Assembly (NCBI GenBank): GCA_020746875.1
Contig: JAGTJL010000006.1
Location: 1,922,001-1,986,000, forward strand
Reading direction: 5' to 3'
Source of the DNA: Rhexocercosporidium sp. MPI-PUGE-AT-0058
Lineage: Eukaryota; Ascomycota; Leotiomycetes; Helotiales
DNA: 64,000 nucleotides
Shown: piece after piece, positions 23,201 to 35,240 of the stretch
How the letters are laid out: every line of letters begins with the position of its first letter
How positions within the stretch are numbered: the first letter of the stretch is position 1
Notes under the pieces: model-generated
The model's database searches: none
Told to the model about the DNA's origin: nothing
Seen by the model: the letters and a program-made list of their open reading frames with translations, nothing else
Translations under genes and position numbers: made by a program

Positions 23201-26005
23201 TTTCGATCTTCGAATTATCGGCCCCAGAAGACGGCCCCGGGTGTGTGCGAAACTCAAAATGGAGATTCCAATTCAATGCACGAATTACGGAGTATGGCGG
23301 TAGAGTGCAGAGCGCTGGCGCCGTCGATCCTTCGATATCACAAAATTATTGCGGCCAAAGCAACATCTCCAAGAGGCTACTCGACGCCTAGAAGGCACAC
23401 TCGGACGACCTTGCATTGACTGTGCGAAACGGAAACGGGTGAGGAGAGGGATGCCTTTGTATTCGATATACGGCAGATTTACGGGCATATTACTATTTGT
23501 AGTCGAAACAAGTCATGAGCACCCTCTGGCTCTTCTGCATGGCCAGCTCAATGTCCTCATTAGGCCCTGAAGATATCCTGTTCAGCGTGCATCAATCACC
23601 ACTGCTGGGCCGAGAGGCAGGAGAAAGGTCCACAGTGTATTATCTTGGGATATCAACAGTTGAACAGTGCAATCGACTATGTCTGACTGATAGAAGATCT
23701 ATTATTACAACATTGCCCCCTCTACTCAAAGTTAGTCTGCGGTTCCACGTAAGACTTTCCTGCACGAGCAAGTCCCTTGTACTTAGGTACCAATATTGAG
23801 CCTTCACAGCCCCCCACCAAACCGTGAATAGCTGCGATACGTGGAAGTACAAACTGCAACGCCGGCTTAATTCTGGAAGGACTTGGGCGTGGCTTTTGAC
23901 GGCTGTGACCGGGTCGATGACAGGAATGGAAGCGGAGCTGAGTACTGTATGCTATGCTGGAGATGCTGTTCTCTTACCGTGGGATATCAAAAGGAATCCG
24001 GTACTTGCAGAAGACGATAATGCACAGCCAACTGAAGCTGCCGCCTACCATCACAGGGTTGTTTCTCGAGCAACTCGAGCAAAAAGCAGGGCAAAAGCAA
24101 TGCACAGCGCAACGCGCAAATCAAGTTCATGATTAGTAGCCTACCTAGTACTCGCTGGGCCAGTTAGAGATACAGAGAGACAATAGTTCTGTAGTTCGGG
24201 GGGCTGAGAGGTCAGAGGACGGAGATGCGAGCAAATTATTGAGGGACTGGATTGGTATTGAAGCCAGTGAGAGCAGGTTTCCGCAGGCGTCGCGGTGGCA
24301 TTGGATCGATCGCTCGCGCTCTCTCACTCAGCAGTGCAGTGCAGCATTGAATCCACGCTATTCACTGCACCGCGACAGAAACAGTCTCCTGATCGCTGCT
24401 CGAATTGAATTGTTGCCAGGCTTATTTAGCAGGTGTGATTCAATTCGATCGAGTTTGGGTGACCAAGAGCGAGCGCGTCGTGATTGTTCGTTGCTACCTT
24501 GCTTGAGGCGAGACCAAACAGAATCCAACTGACTACAGAACCTCGACGACCACGACCCTCGCGTCGCTTCCCTAGTTACTGTACCCAACCAAAACGTGCC
24601 TGCCTGCTTCAATCCAATCCATCCCTTCAGTCCAACCCATTCATCCTGTCCTCGCCTCTCTGCTCTGCTCTGCTTTCCTCTCCTCTTCTCCCACGCGCAA
24701 TCGTCCCCCTTCCCGACTCTCTTTAATAATTGAATCTCTCTCTACGTACTCTACGTACTCTATCTGACTCCATTTCCCTCCTTCTCCACATCTCATTCCT
24801 TCTGCCAGACGTCTTGTCCCTAATCATCCGCCGCCGCCTGAGTCTCGCGTCGTATCGAATAAGCTTCAGCTGCTGCTTCGCTGGCATCACAACAAGCAGC
24901 GAAACCCGCCCGCTCCGTGCTTCTCTCTCCATCTAGCCCCAGCCCGCGCAATTGCGACTCGACTGTTGCCGGCTCGAACATCTACAGCTTCACGCATCAT
25001 TTTCAATTATCGTCGCTGCCCGCCATTGTCGACGGCGCACCCAGTACAATTAATTCAATTACCGCATCCTGGGACTACGACCTCCCCCCCCCCCCCAACC
25101 TGCGCAGATTGAGAGCCCTGCGGTGCCTGTGCTGTGCTTGCCCTGTCCTGCCTGTGGACCTGCGAAGCGAAATTACCATCGACCACCCTCCCCCGACCTT
25201 TTTCATGCCCAAGATCTAAAAGCCTGCTGGGTGCTGGCTTCGAGAAGCATCATCCATCCATCCATCCCCCGATTCCTCACTCTTCCCTCTCTCACACCTC
25301 GTCCGAGCAGCAGGAGAACCCAGCGGTGAAGCTTGCAGTTTCGCGGTCTGCTTCATGCGTTTCTCCCGAATCCTAACCTGACCTGACCACCACCTCATGC
25401 GCCATACGACACCCGCGCAGCCACCAACCCCCCCACAAAGGGCTCCTCTTCTGCTCAGTCTAATCAGTCTCTGCTTCTGCTGCCCCTATCGATAAATCAC
25501 GCTAGCCAGAAAGCTCGCGGAAGCCATCCTGTTGTGATCGGCCACGAGCAAGCGTCGAGCTTGACCCAGACCCACCTCCGGCTTCGTGGTAACGGCCGTT
25601 CCCTAGACCCTGTCTGGCCCTGGTCCTGCCTACTCTCTCGACCTTCTTGCTCCTTTCTTGAGGAATCCTCCTTTCAACCTTCTCCTCGACAACTAACTCA
25701 CTCCCTCTATCGACCACTCGACACCAATCACACGCTCGCTATCTGACACCTTCATCGATTACAACGTTCCACCCCTTAATCCTCTTCAACATCTCCACAT
25801 CGCCTGAATGCACCGGTGACTGCAGTAAGCTCTTCTCGAAGGGCTCCCTAACGGCAATTCCAGGTAAGGCAGTCTGGCTTCTGGTGCTGTGCTAGTTAGG
25901 TGCTCTGCAGCTGTGGCTGACTCTATGATCTTGACAGCACTGCCGTTGACTACAATTTCTTCCCCTTTCTCCAACACGACTACGCGACACGCTCGAACAG
26001 CAATC
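20230..26005. other. 5.8 kb gap upstream of the Ime2-type kinase
   Basis: No gene could be supported. 20230-20880 is the stc1 upstream side. Around 22200 a TATTTAAATA box precedes an ATG frame at 22287-22640 of 117 codons, without introns or motifs; I do not call it. 22900-23300 and 23300-24150 carry short frames only. From about 24500 to 26005 the plus strand is strongly C/T-rich and resembles a long leader of the kinase gene, including a 13-C run at 25084-25096 and a possible leader intron at 25864-25937. Confidence 0.5.
25864..25937 (+). other. Possible 5' UTR intron of the Ime2-type kinase gene
   Basis: GTAAGG at 25864 and a CTTGACAG acceptor at 25937 with a CTGAC branch-like site give a 74 bp interval of normal fungal intron size, 68 bp before the start codon. 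No coding frame depends on it, so only transcripts can settle it. Confidence 0.4.
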
Positions 26006-28454
26006 ATGACAGTAGCATATGATCTCACACATCGAGGGTCCTCGACACCCCAACCCGGACAAGGTCAAGCGTTAGAGGACCGATTTGAAGTCTTGAAGGA
26101 TATAGGAGATGGCAGCTTTGGCAGTGTCGTTCTTGCTCGAGTGCGTGGAGCTGGTGCCAGTGTTGCGCGACGAGGCACTGTGGTGAGCATGATTGGGTGT
26201 TTGAACTACCGTGGGGCGAACTGACAAGTCGCTATAGATTGCCATCAAGACGATGAAGAAGAATTTCGAATCCTTTCAGCCATGTTTAGAACTTCGAGAA
26301 GTTGTATTTCTCAGAACTCTCCCAACACATCAACATCTCGTCCCTGCCTTGGACATATTCCTCGACCCCTTTACGAAAAAGCTCCACATCTGTATGGAGT
26401 ATATGGACGGGAATCTTTATCAGCTGATGAAGGCCCGAGATCATAAATGCTTAGACGTCGCCAGCGTAAAAAGCATATTGTTCCAAATTATGCAAGGGTT
26501 GGAACACATTCATGCCCACCATTTTTTCCATCGGGATATCAAACCAGAGAATATCCTCGTGTCCACATCAGCACAACAAGATTCGGGAAATTCTTTCCGA
26601 CGATATTCAGCAATGGTCACTCCTCCGTCGACACCACCAGCATACACCGTGAAGATTGCCGATTTTGGACTTGCTAGGGAGACTCACTCGAAACTCGCGT
26701 ATACCACCTACGTCTCAACTAGATGGTACCGTGCTCCCGAGGTATTACTGCGAGCGGGAGAGTACTCAGCACCTGTTGACATCTGGGCCATTGGTGCTAT
26801 GGCCGTTGAAATTGCGACTCTGAAGCCACTGTTCCCAGGAGGAAACGAAGTCGACCAAGTTTGGAGGGTATGTGAAATTATGGGTAGCCCTGGAAATTGG
26901 TACAACAAGGCCGGTTCCAGAGTCGGTGGTGGAGATTGGAGGGAAGGTACTCGACTCGCCGGAAAGCTTGGATTCTCCTTCCCCAAGATGGCTCCTCATG
27001 CCATGGATACAATCCTACAATCACCACAATGGCCAGCATCACTGAGCCACTTCGTCACGTGGTGTTTGATGTGGGATCCTAAGAGTCGACCAAACTCATC
27101 ACAAGCTCTGGCCCACGAGTTCTTCATCGATGCCGTGGATCCATTGAGACCCAAGTCATCAACGTCGAAGATGCTTGGCCGAAAGCACTCCGACCTCAGC
27201 TACCGTGGCTCAAAGGACTCGACAGATATCGCCCCCACATCATCCTCAAAATCATCCTGGTTCAGGAAATCCTTGATCGGCCGGTCCGACAGTATCGCAA
27301 CTCCGCCGCCGGTTGGGAAGGAGAATGTCGCTCCACGACCATCTCCAGTACATGCTGCTACTGATGTTCAGGTTACAAAGACGAGACCACAGCCTGGCAA
27401 GAGGCAAACTTGGAATAACGGTCCCTCCAATGTCGCTCCGATGCCAATCCTTCCCACGATTAAGCCTATCTCACCCTTGTCAGATGCGGTCACAGCCCAA
27501 GCAAGCAGTAGAACACCATCATATAGTGATGCTTACGGCTCCAATGGCCAACGACAATCGAACATGGATGATAAGGTAGCAAAGAAGATCGGTCGGCAAC
27601 TATCAGTTGCTTCATCGAACAATCATTATGCCGACATCCACAGGCAGCAGGCTGAGGCAGCATTGAATGGCAACAGTGGATTGGCTTCTCCTCCAAGCGG
27701 GCAGAAGGAAAGCTTCTTCTCGCACCTCAGAAAACGCGCGAGGAGATTTTCAGGACGCCAATCGGCGACCCCTATGTCTCCAAAATCGATGGATATCGAA
27801 GCTCAAGCTGGCTGTGGACCATGGGCGAGTAACCGATCTTCGATGGTCGTCGATCCCGCTCAAATGCCAAGTCCCATTCAAAAGGTTGACTCGTACGATG
27901 CTCTTGACAAAGCTCTCCGGAATGTGCAGCAGAACCTGGATTCGCCGCAGCAAGGCACCGCTCCCACTCCACCCAGTCATATGATAAGTCCCAACAGTGT
28001 TCTGAAGCGACACCATTCGCTTCCACAACAGCCGCGATCCGTTGATAACTTGCGTGGTGTTGGAGGGCCGATTTCTAGCAGGACACGCCGATCTCAAGTA
28101 CCTGGAGGAGCACGACAGTACGAGACTCCGGATGAGGAAGATGAGCTGCTTGATGAGGTCCTGTCAAGTACTCACAAGGTGATGAAGAAGTTGGACCGGA
28201 ACTCGATCCAAAATGATGCCAGGCAACCTCTTCGACAGTCGACGAGCAATGTGGCTCTAACAAATCCATATCCAACGCCTTCACCATCCGCTAGCGGTAA
28301 TGCTGTTCTCTTCGGCCAGGGTCTTCATCAAGTCACCCCATCCAAGGCCCCAACAAGTCACAAGCAATCTTCAACACCGCCTTATGATTGCGAGGAAAAT
28401 GAATGGGCTGCTTCAGCAGCTGCTAGCATTTTCGCAGCCTCGAGTCGTTTTTAA
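26006..28454 (+). CDS. ime2: Ime2/RCK-family serine/threonine kinase
   Basis: Related to yeast Ime2, Ustilago Crk1 and Neurospora IME-2, kinases controlling meiosis, sexual or asexual development and light or nutrient responses. Two exons, 26006-26182 and 26238-28454, give 797 residues. The kinase domain runs from about residue 27 to 370, with G-loop IGDGSFGSV, Lys63 in IAIKTMKK, HRDIKPEN (Asp159), DFG at 201-203 and activation loop AYTTYVSTRWYRAPE. The T-T-Y at 215-217 is the T-x-Y dual phosphorylation site of this family. A Ser/Pro-containing insert lies between the catalytic loop and DFG. The remaining 430 residues are Ser/Pro/Gln-rich with many SP/TP sites and no second domain. The ATG was chosen because MTVAYDLTHRGSS fits the usual short N-tail. 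Confidence 0.92.
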
Positions 28455-30894
28455 GACCCGCATCGAATGCGTCGTCAGTCTGTAACATACGGAGGAAAAG
28501 CTCTTTTGGTAGCATTTACATTGCATGGTGTTGAGGATTTCTGGGGTCAACATCACCTTTGATTATTTTCATACGTTCCTTTGTTAGCATCGGTCTGGGA
28601 GGTTGTTTCTTCAACCGGGGTTAGCGTGTATATTTTCGGCGTCAAATGTTCCTCAGTCGAGAGAACCACTCATTTTTCATTGTTATATTTTCATACCCGA
28701 ACACGGAAGAATCTCGCCACAGATGCGAATGTTTCGGTTGTTTATATTGTCTTCAAAATACCCCCTATAGACTGCACGATATAAGTTCTTGTTTTTGAGA
28801 TTGAGAAAGAGAAGAGATTGGTCAGCAAGACTGCTTCACAGCGAAATTCCGTGCGCACGCCCGCATAACAACGCAAAAGTTTCCTTTGTCACATATTATC
28901 CGTCTGGTTTTCCTTATGGGCGCTCGAGCATCTTAATGCCAGCGAGGACAGGGGAAAGGGGGGCTGGGAAATACAACTAGCACATATTACTCCATTTTTT
29001 TGTGTGTCCATGGCTACACAGAACAAAATCCAAACATTCTCATTCGTTTTTACTGGGCCCCGGATGGGGTGGTTCCTGTATTTCTGTTTTTACTGGCGGG
29101 GAGGCGGCAGTGTATACTATTCGAATGAAATGGGGAATATCTCAAGGATGTTTCCCTGGTATTTTATGGATATCATCCTGGGATATTTCCCTCTGTTTTA
29201 TTGTATTTTTGGGCTTGCGCTGCTCTTTTTATTTTAGTTTTATCGCTATGCATATGGATGCTATGGTTTATTGGCTTTTGCATGTTTGTGTGTATGGGAG
29301 GGGAGAGTGGGTGCTGCGAGCGCTGCTGGCAGGCCAGAAAGAGAGGATAAGACGTAGGAGAGTGGAGTGGACTGTAGTGGGAAGAGGGCTGGGAGAATGC
29401 CGTGTATTTAGACCTTTGGGGGAAATGGAAGTTGAAGTGGACAGATGGACGAAGTCACTACAAGATTTTAAATGTTGGCATGGCGCCTATTTTACGTTCC
29501 AAGACCCCACATCTAACCGAATCCGATCTTTCCAAACTTCGCTCTTGAAATAATATGAAAATTTCCAGTGGCTTATTTGGGAGAACGTCTATTTGTCTGT
29601 TTTCTCGTTACTGCATTTGTGCGTTTTGCCTGTCCATCCATCTATCCATCTATCCGCTCTAAGGTACGCAGATTTATGGATGCGCACGCAAGCCTGAATT
29701 TTTGTACACGTGTCTAGCTTCATCGATGGGGTGGGTAACCTCGTTAAGAGACGATCCGGGACGAACGTGTCTCGGGGTTGTCCTTGACCGCTTGAACTGG
29801 AAGGGGCAGGGCTGAGGGCTAAGCTGGGATGTGGGGAACATTTCAGTACGAGTGGAGTGGAGTGGAGTGGAGTTTATGCGCGGTGTTCTGGAACGGATGG
29901 ATGGGACTGGGAGGATGGGAGGAGGGATTGGGAGATTTTGGTGGGGAAGGGGATGGGGATGGGGATGTGTTGTTGTTGTTGTTGTTTTTTTTGGTGGGCT
30001 TTTGTCTACCCCTCTTTTTGAGCAGAGATTGAGGGGTGTATGGGAAGAGTTTTTGTGCTCTTGAGATGTGGATGAGAGAGGACAAAGAGAGAGGTTACGT
30101 ACGAGGTTGAGCTGGTGGAGATGTGGGCGTCGTTTCTTCCAAGCTCCTGGGAAACTTGGATAGGTTGTGAGGTCTGTTGCGACTTTTAGAACTCGGGTTG
30201 GATGGAGAAATCAAGGACTTGATTTAGTTTCAGCTTGCGGGGAAGCCTCCGGATGCTGGCCTTGAGCGTAGTCTACCGTACGATCTGCGAGAGTGTGTAG
30301 GTGGGATTTGGGTTTTTAGGGGTCTTTTGTTTAGGTTTTGGGTTTTATATTGGTGTGGATATGGATATGGATATGGGTGCGCGTTATGCTCTGAGTCTGA
30401 TGTTGTGGATAGGGGGAGGAGAAGGATGCGAGTCAGGATGTTGGTTATGATATTGAGATTCATGTCGATAAAGGCTTTGATGGGATGCCCTGGGTGCGAA
30501 GACTTAAGGTAGTCGGTATTGAGGCAAGTATCGGAGGTGTGGTTCCTGGGATAAGAAGTGAGAGGGATGACTGAAAGGGTTGCTTCTGCTTGTTGTGTTT
30601 AATGAAGGCCCAAGTCCAGATTTATGGTATTGAAATGTACCGGCAGTAGATATCTGAGCGGACTATGATTCAGGTATGTCTTCACTCACCCACTGGTTAG
30701 TGAAAGCTGACGTGCTGAACTGGAAGGAAGCATGAATCCATTTCGTGAAGACGGCCCAGCTTTGAAAGCACATAAACATACAAAGCGAACACCATAACCC
30801 CGCTGCGAATAATGTCTACAAGAAAGTCCTTCCTCCTATCTCCAAAATTAACTATAGCTCTCCAGTACTCTGTCTCAGATCCACCCCCTTCCAT
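28455..30894. other. 2.4 kb gap
   Basis: Follows the kinase gene and precedes the tail of a minus-strand gene. T-rich to about 29300. A 183-codon frame at 29002-29553 lacks an ATG at its start and shows no motif, so it is not called. GGAGT units at 29851-29873, a GTT run at 29971-29990 and GGATAT units at 30355-30374 are simple repeats. Nothing else is recognisable. Confidence 0.5.
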
Positions 30895-31542
30895 CTACAG
30901 AACCGCCGCAAAGACAGCCGCACCACCAAAAAGCATAGCACCAACAGCACCAGTCGGCAACGCCGCAGCCGCAGTACTCAAACTCGTACTCGTAATAGTC
31001 TGACCCGCCGCATTCGTAGTGGTCACCGTAGTCGCAGCAACGACATTTCCATCTCTGGTATGTGTGCGTGCTACACTGCTGATGCTGGCGAGGCGTGACG
31101 AGGCGGCCGACTCGAGGGATTGGATGTAGGATGTTGCTTCGGCGCCAGCGCTAGCTGTTGCTGTGAACTGGGAGTATTCTGTGGGAGGAGACGTTAGCTG
31201 GGCTGTTTTTGAGGTTGTGCTGTGTGGTGTTGTGTAGATATGGGTGGGATAGATTAGAAATTGACGAGGAAAGAATGTCAACATACCAGATGAGAAGGAA
31301 GAAGCAACTGAAGACGCTTCGCTTCTGATCGAGGTCCAGAAACTACCGCTGTCGGATGTTATATCGTCGAAGATATCCCTGACGTCGTCTCCAATGTTGT
31401 CGATACCGTCGCCGATCTTGTCGAAGATGTCGTCGGCCTGGAAGTTGTTAGTTGGGAATGTCCCGTGCATATGATGGAGGAGAGGAATACGTACAGCTGC
31501 GAAGGAGGCGAGAGCTAGGACGAGGATGTTCTTGATTTGCAT
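30895..31542 (-). CDS. Small secreted Ser/Ala/Thr-rich protein, probably GPI-anchored
   Basis: Three exons, 31542-31495, 31437-31287 and 31178-30895, give 160 residues. The N-terminus MQIKNILVLALASFAAA is a signal peptide. An Asp/Ile-rich repeat follows (DIFDKIGDGIDNIGDDVRD). The mature middle is dominated by Ser, Ala and Thr, with TTVTTTNAAGQTITSTS, suited to O-glycosylation. The C-terminus is a hydrophobic run preceded by small residues (TGAVGAMLFGGAAVFAAVL), as expected for a GPI-attachment signal. The protein probably sits in the plasma membrane or cell wall. No enzymatic domain and few Cys, so it is not a typical Cys-rich effector. I do not recognise a named family. Confidence 0.8.
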   Translation of the reverse strand: MQIKNILVLALASFAAVRIPLLHHMHGTFPTNNFQADDIFDKIGDGIDNIGDDVRDIFDDITSDSGSFWTSIRSEASSVASSFSSGMLTFFPRQFLIYPTHIYTTPHSTTSKTAQLTSPPTEYSQFTATASAGAEATSYIQSLESAASSRLASISSVARTHTRDGNVVAATTVTTTNAAGQTITSTSLSTAAAALPTGAVGAMLFGGAAVFAAVL

Positions 31543-33543
31543 GTTTGCACTTTGGTTTGCTTGTTTTCTTGTTGAGGGTGATGACGTTGAAAGTGACAAT
31601 GGAGTTGAAGTGGAGATGATGGAGTAGTCTGGAAGTACAGAGACAGAAAAGGACATTCAAGCGGGGAAAGCATTCATATTATATGTTTGACATCGACATC
31701 AACAACACCCACCACCCAAGCCTTGCTGATGACGCCAACGAGGCTTGGTTTTATTCGTAGGACTGTCGTCGTTCGTTCAAGTCGCGTTCCCCAGTAGCTG
31801 AACCTTGCCCAGCTGTAGAAGAAACTGCGAAGATCATAAGCATAAGGTTTGGCAGACATCACTAGATATGTGCTTGAGACGAAATGTCTATTATTCTCTG
31901 CTTTTTGACGTACGATTCACCAGGGACAGCGCGCTCTGTTGTCTAGTTTGTATGTAAAGTGAGATTCGGGGACTGCTGTCATTGGTCAGCGAAGCGTGGT
32001 TCCCAAAAGAGGCCATCACTGCGAGCTTACGGCCGAGTACGAAAAGGTGATTTGATGCGCTTTGGATGTCATTAACTTCAACTTCAGACTCAGCCAGACA
32101 GAACGAAAATGCAAAGATTTTCAAAGCTTACGGTGCTTGGTTGCGATATCTGCCTATATCGTGGCTGTGATTTGGATTCGCGGCAGTCGAGGTGGTGTTG
32201 GAGAGAATGACGCGTATCCGCTGGATTGCCAAGATATTCTAGCTCGTTTGGTTCGGGTTCTATTAATATCACTCCTCACTTTGACGAAGTGCTGTTTGAT
32301 AGGCTTCAAAACTCCGATCTATTTGTGTTGGTAGAGTTGTTTGCAAATGGTCTTGGAATCAGTGAGGTTTTTGCGATCGATGGGATGAAAAAATCTTTGG
32401 GAGTTTAGATAAGAAAGACCGTACATGGTGTTTCACCGCAATTTTTTCTTCTTTACAAATGGCTTCTCTGGCTCTAGTTCTGACTCTAGTGGTGGTAGTA
32501 GGCACCAAAAACGAACTTCTATGCGACTCTCGTATTCATTATGCAGCTAAAAGTAGTTCAAGACCATCAAATCAGCTCAAAATAACAGGCGCAGTTCAGA
32601 CGCAGCTGGCATGAGGGGAAAATCTGAGCGGCTTGTAATCGAAATTGGTTTGCAAAACGTTTGCATCCCACAGGAGCTTCAAAAAATGCTTTTGTGTGTC
32701 TCGAATGATGTCAGCTTGCCCAGCTACTTGAATTCTAGGTAGGGTGTGATGCGTGAAGTTGAGAATGGCCGCCTCGCTTAGCGAATTTTATAAAACAAAG
32801 GGCCGCCAAAACCTAAAAAAATTTCTACAAACAAACACTCTCCGACACAAACCATTTCTGGGATGTGTCATATAAAATCGAGGCGAATTATTTAACGCTC
32901 CATATTTGGCGACAACTTTCCTCAATTTTTATCCTCCTCAGGGGAGCAAGTTTATTCGCTATTTCCGATGGAATTTAAGCCAGAGCACAGTTTGTCGAAT
33001 ACCATTTGAAGAGAGTGATACATTTGGTGACTTAAGGAAGGAAGAAATTAGTCAAGGTAGGCATTGCTGTTAGGGCTATTTGGAGTTCGGTTTTAGAATG
33101 CGCTTCCCAGCTCGCGAGTGACCGCCTGCTCAAGACGAATAGAGAAGAGAAAGGAGAATTGTGGCTCAGCTGGAAACGCGAGCATTGCTAGCTCAGCAAG
33201 AGATATAGGCTACTATATTACGCCATTAAGATAGACAAATATATGGAAACAGAGAGTCTTTTAGGCAACTAGCATAATTTAGTGGGCACGGCGTATGTTC
33301 ACATGGTGTGATTCTATATTCGAAGGCGACGAACTCTGGAGGATCGATCACCATTCTTGGTTCACAATGAACAGGTTCAACTTGGTCTCATAATTGCAGT
33401 TTATTGCGATGACTGTTACACTATCAAAAGGCTTCTGTAGTGTCAAATAAGCGTTCCAGTCTTGACATTCGAAATAACTATTTTCCAACCCGAGAAAGCA
33501 TGACCAGCCACATGCAGCCAACCTAAGACGCAGCAGTGATCCA
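31543..33543. other. 2.0 kb AT-rich gap
   Basis: Upstream of the secreted-protein gene and downstream of the peroxygenase. Between 32400 and 33300 the DNA is clearly richer in A and T than its surroundings. Short frames at 31891-32408 on both strands have no motif. Nothing supported. Confidence 0.5.
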
Positions 33544-35240
33544 TTAAGAACGTGGATGATAGCTGCTTCCAGGAAACTGGGCGAAAGCGCCAGTGTTGAA
33601 AGTGGTCATCAATGGGCAAGCCATTGTTGTCTTGGCTGGATTGATGACATTATTCAACAACGAAATAGCAGTTGAAAGTCCAAGAGAGCTGACCAGACCT
33701 GACAGCAGAGAGGGAGTTGCCTGCTGGATCACCTGTAAAAGGAAGCAGGTCAAGTTGTTGCCTTGAAGGAGGTTTGCAGTATTGAAGATACCGCCAGATA
33801 TATCTGCTGGGCTGACGCCAACGAATGAGTTGACAGTGCCAGTATTTCCACCGATGGAGATGAGTTCAGGGAATCGAGCGGCAGTTACACCAAGATCAGC
33901 CTACTGGAGTCAGCTAGAAGCTTACAACACGATGGCAGACACTCACGAATCCGTTCACGAGTCCAAGTTTGTTGTTACTGGGGCGCCGGTACCAGTTCAG
34001 AGGAATGCGCTCATGGCCAGGGGTGTAGACGAGTGCGTTTTCAGGGCCACTGATGGCGAAGAATGACTTGAGGGTGGCTCGATCGAGATATCCTTGGATA
34101 TTGTTCGCCGAGTGCTATAACAGTCAACAACAGATAATTCTATAAAAAAATACTGTACCTATAGGCAGGTATAATTGTATCACTTACATTGCTGAAGCAA
34201 AGTGGGGGAAGAGTATGTGCAATGGGAGAAACAAGGCCCGCAAACGGCTACGCTCTGTCAGAGAAGAATGAATACACAGGGTCTGGATAGATTATTTACT
34301 GCTGAGAAGAAATATGGGTTGTTATGGACAGACCAATTGCGCATATCCTTGTTGTGCTGACGGACGATATCAAGTGTGTAGAGCTCGGATCGGTTGTAGA
34401 GAGCCATAAATCGGTCCATCTGGAGGTGGTACGCATCACCATTATTCATGTAGGCATCGCCCTGAAATACATAGTCAGCCCATGAGTTACTTTGTGGAGA
34501 AATCATACTAACACGAGTCATAGACCCGTCAGTCTCGTAAGCATTGTGAGAGAAAGAAAGACCTTCGGGGCTTGAAAGCAGGCTTCCCAAGAGGCTAGCA
34601 GGATATGGACCACCAATCGACCAAGTTCCCCCCAAAAGATCACCAGTCAGGGCGATGCCGATCGTAGCAAGAACGGTACCGAGCTCGGGGGTGAAATTAT
34701 AAGCCTCTTCGAGGCCAACAGCAACTGTCAGAATAGCAGTTCAGTTCCAGTCGTAAAAGAGAGCTAGAAGCAATTACCTACACTGAGAAACCGTACCAAT
34801 GCCATTGTGAGGGATAAATCCATGATTGGCGGCAGCGTTGAGACCGGGGCAAGGACCTCTGGAGAGAATGTGTTAGCATCTGCTATACTGAAGATATCTC
34901 AGGAGAATAGGAACAGACGGGTCTCGAGAGTATCTCCTGGAGAAAGTCACAAGAGGCATTCTATGCCCCACCTTACTTACCTCTTGTCATTTGGACCAGG
35001 GGCAACAAATTGGTGAGCTGTACCAGGACGAACGTCGACGAATTGATCAGCAGCGTTGAAGGTGGTGCAAGGGATAATGCCACAATTGCCTTCGTTCTGC
35101 GAGAGAGGAAGCGGGACGGGTGGTACAGCTTGACGGGCGTTAAGGTTACCTTCTGTCATGCCAGGGTAGGCAAACACAGTGAGGGCCATGTCCAAAATTG
35201 ACAAAGCGATGACCATGACGGAGGATAATGCAGGTTGCAT
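33544..35240 (-). CDS. Secreted heme-thiolate peroxygenase (chloroperoxidase/UPO family)
   Basis: Uses H2O2 to oxygenate organic substrates or halide, outside the cell. Seven exons: 35240-34981, 34858-34782, 34724-34513, 34461-34300, 34247-34188, 34114-33947 and 33900-33544, giving 431 residues, in the range of long peroxygenases. A signal peptide covers about residues 1-25. The heme ligand is Cys90 in RGPCPGLNAAANHGFIPHNG. The distal motif reads Y-E-T-D-G-S-M-T-R (E176, D178, R183), where characterised enzymes have E-G-D or E-H-D. YTPGHERIPLNWYRR near the C-terminal third is also typical. Two acceptors were chosen over nearby alternatives because only they continue the family sequence (34247 and 33900). 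Confident as to family; substrate unknown. Confidence 0.92.

Noticed and set aside
29002..29553. 183-codon plus frame
   Set aside because: Starts with GTG, translation is Trp/Cys/Gly-heavy from a T/G-rich tract, and no motif is present.
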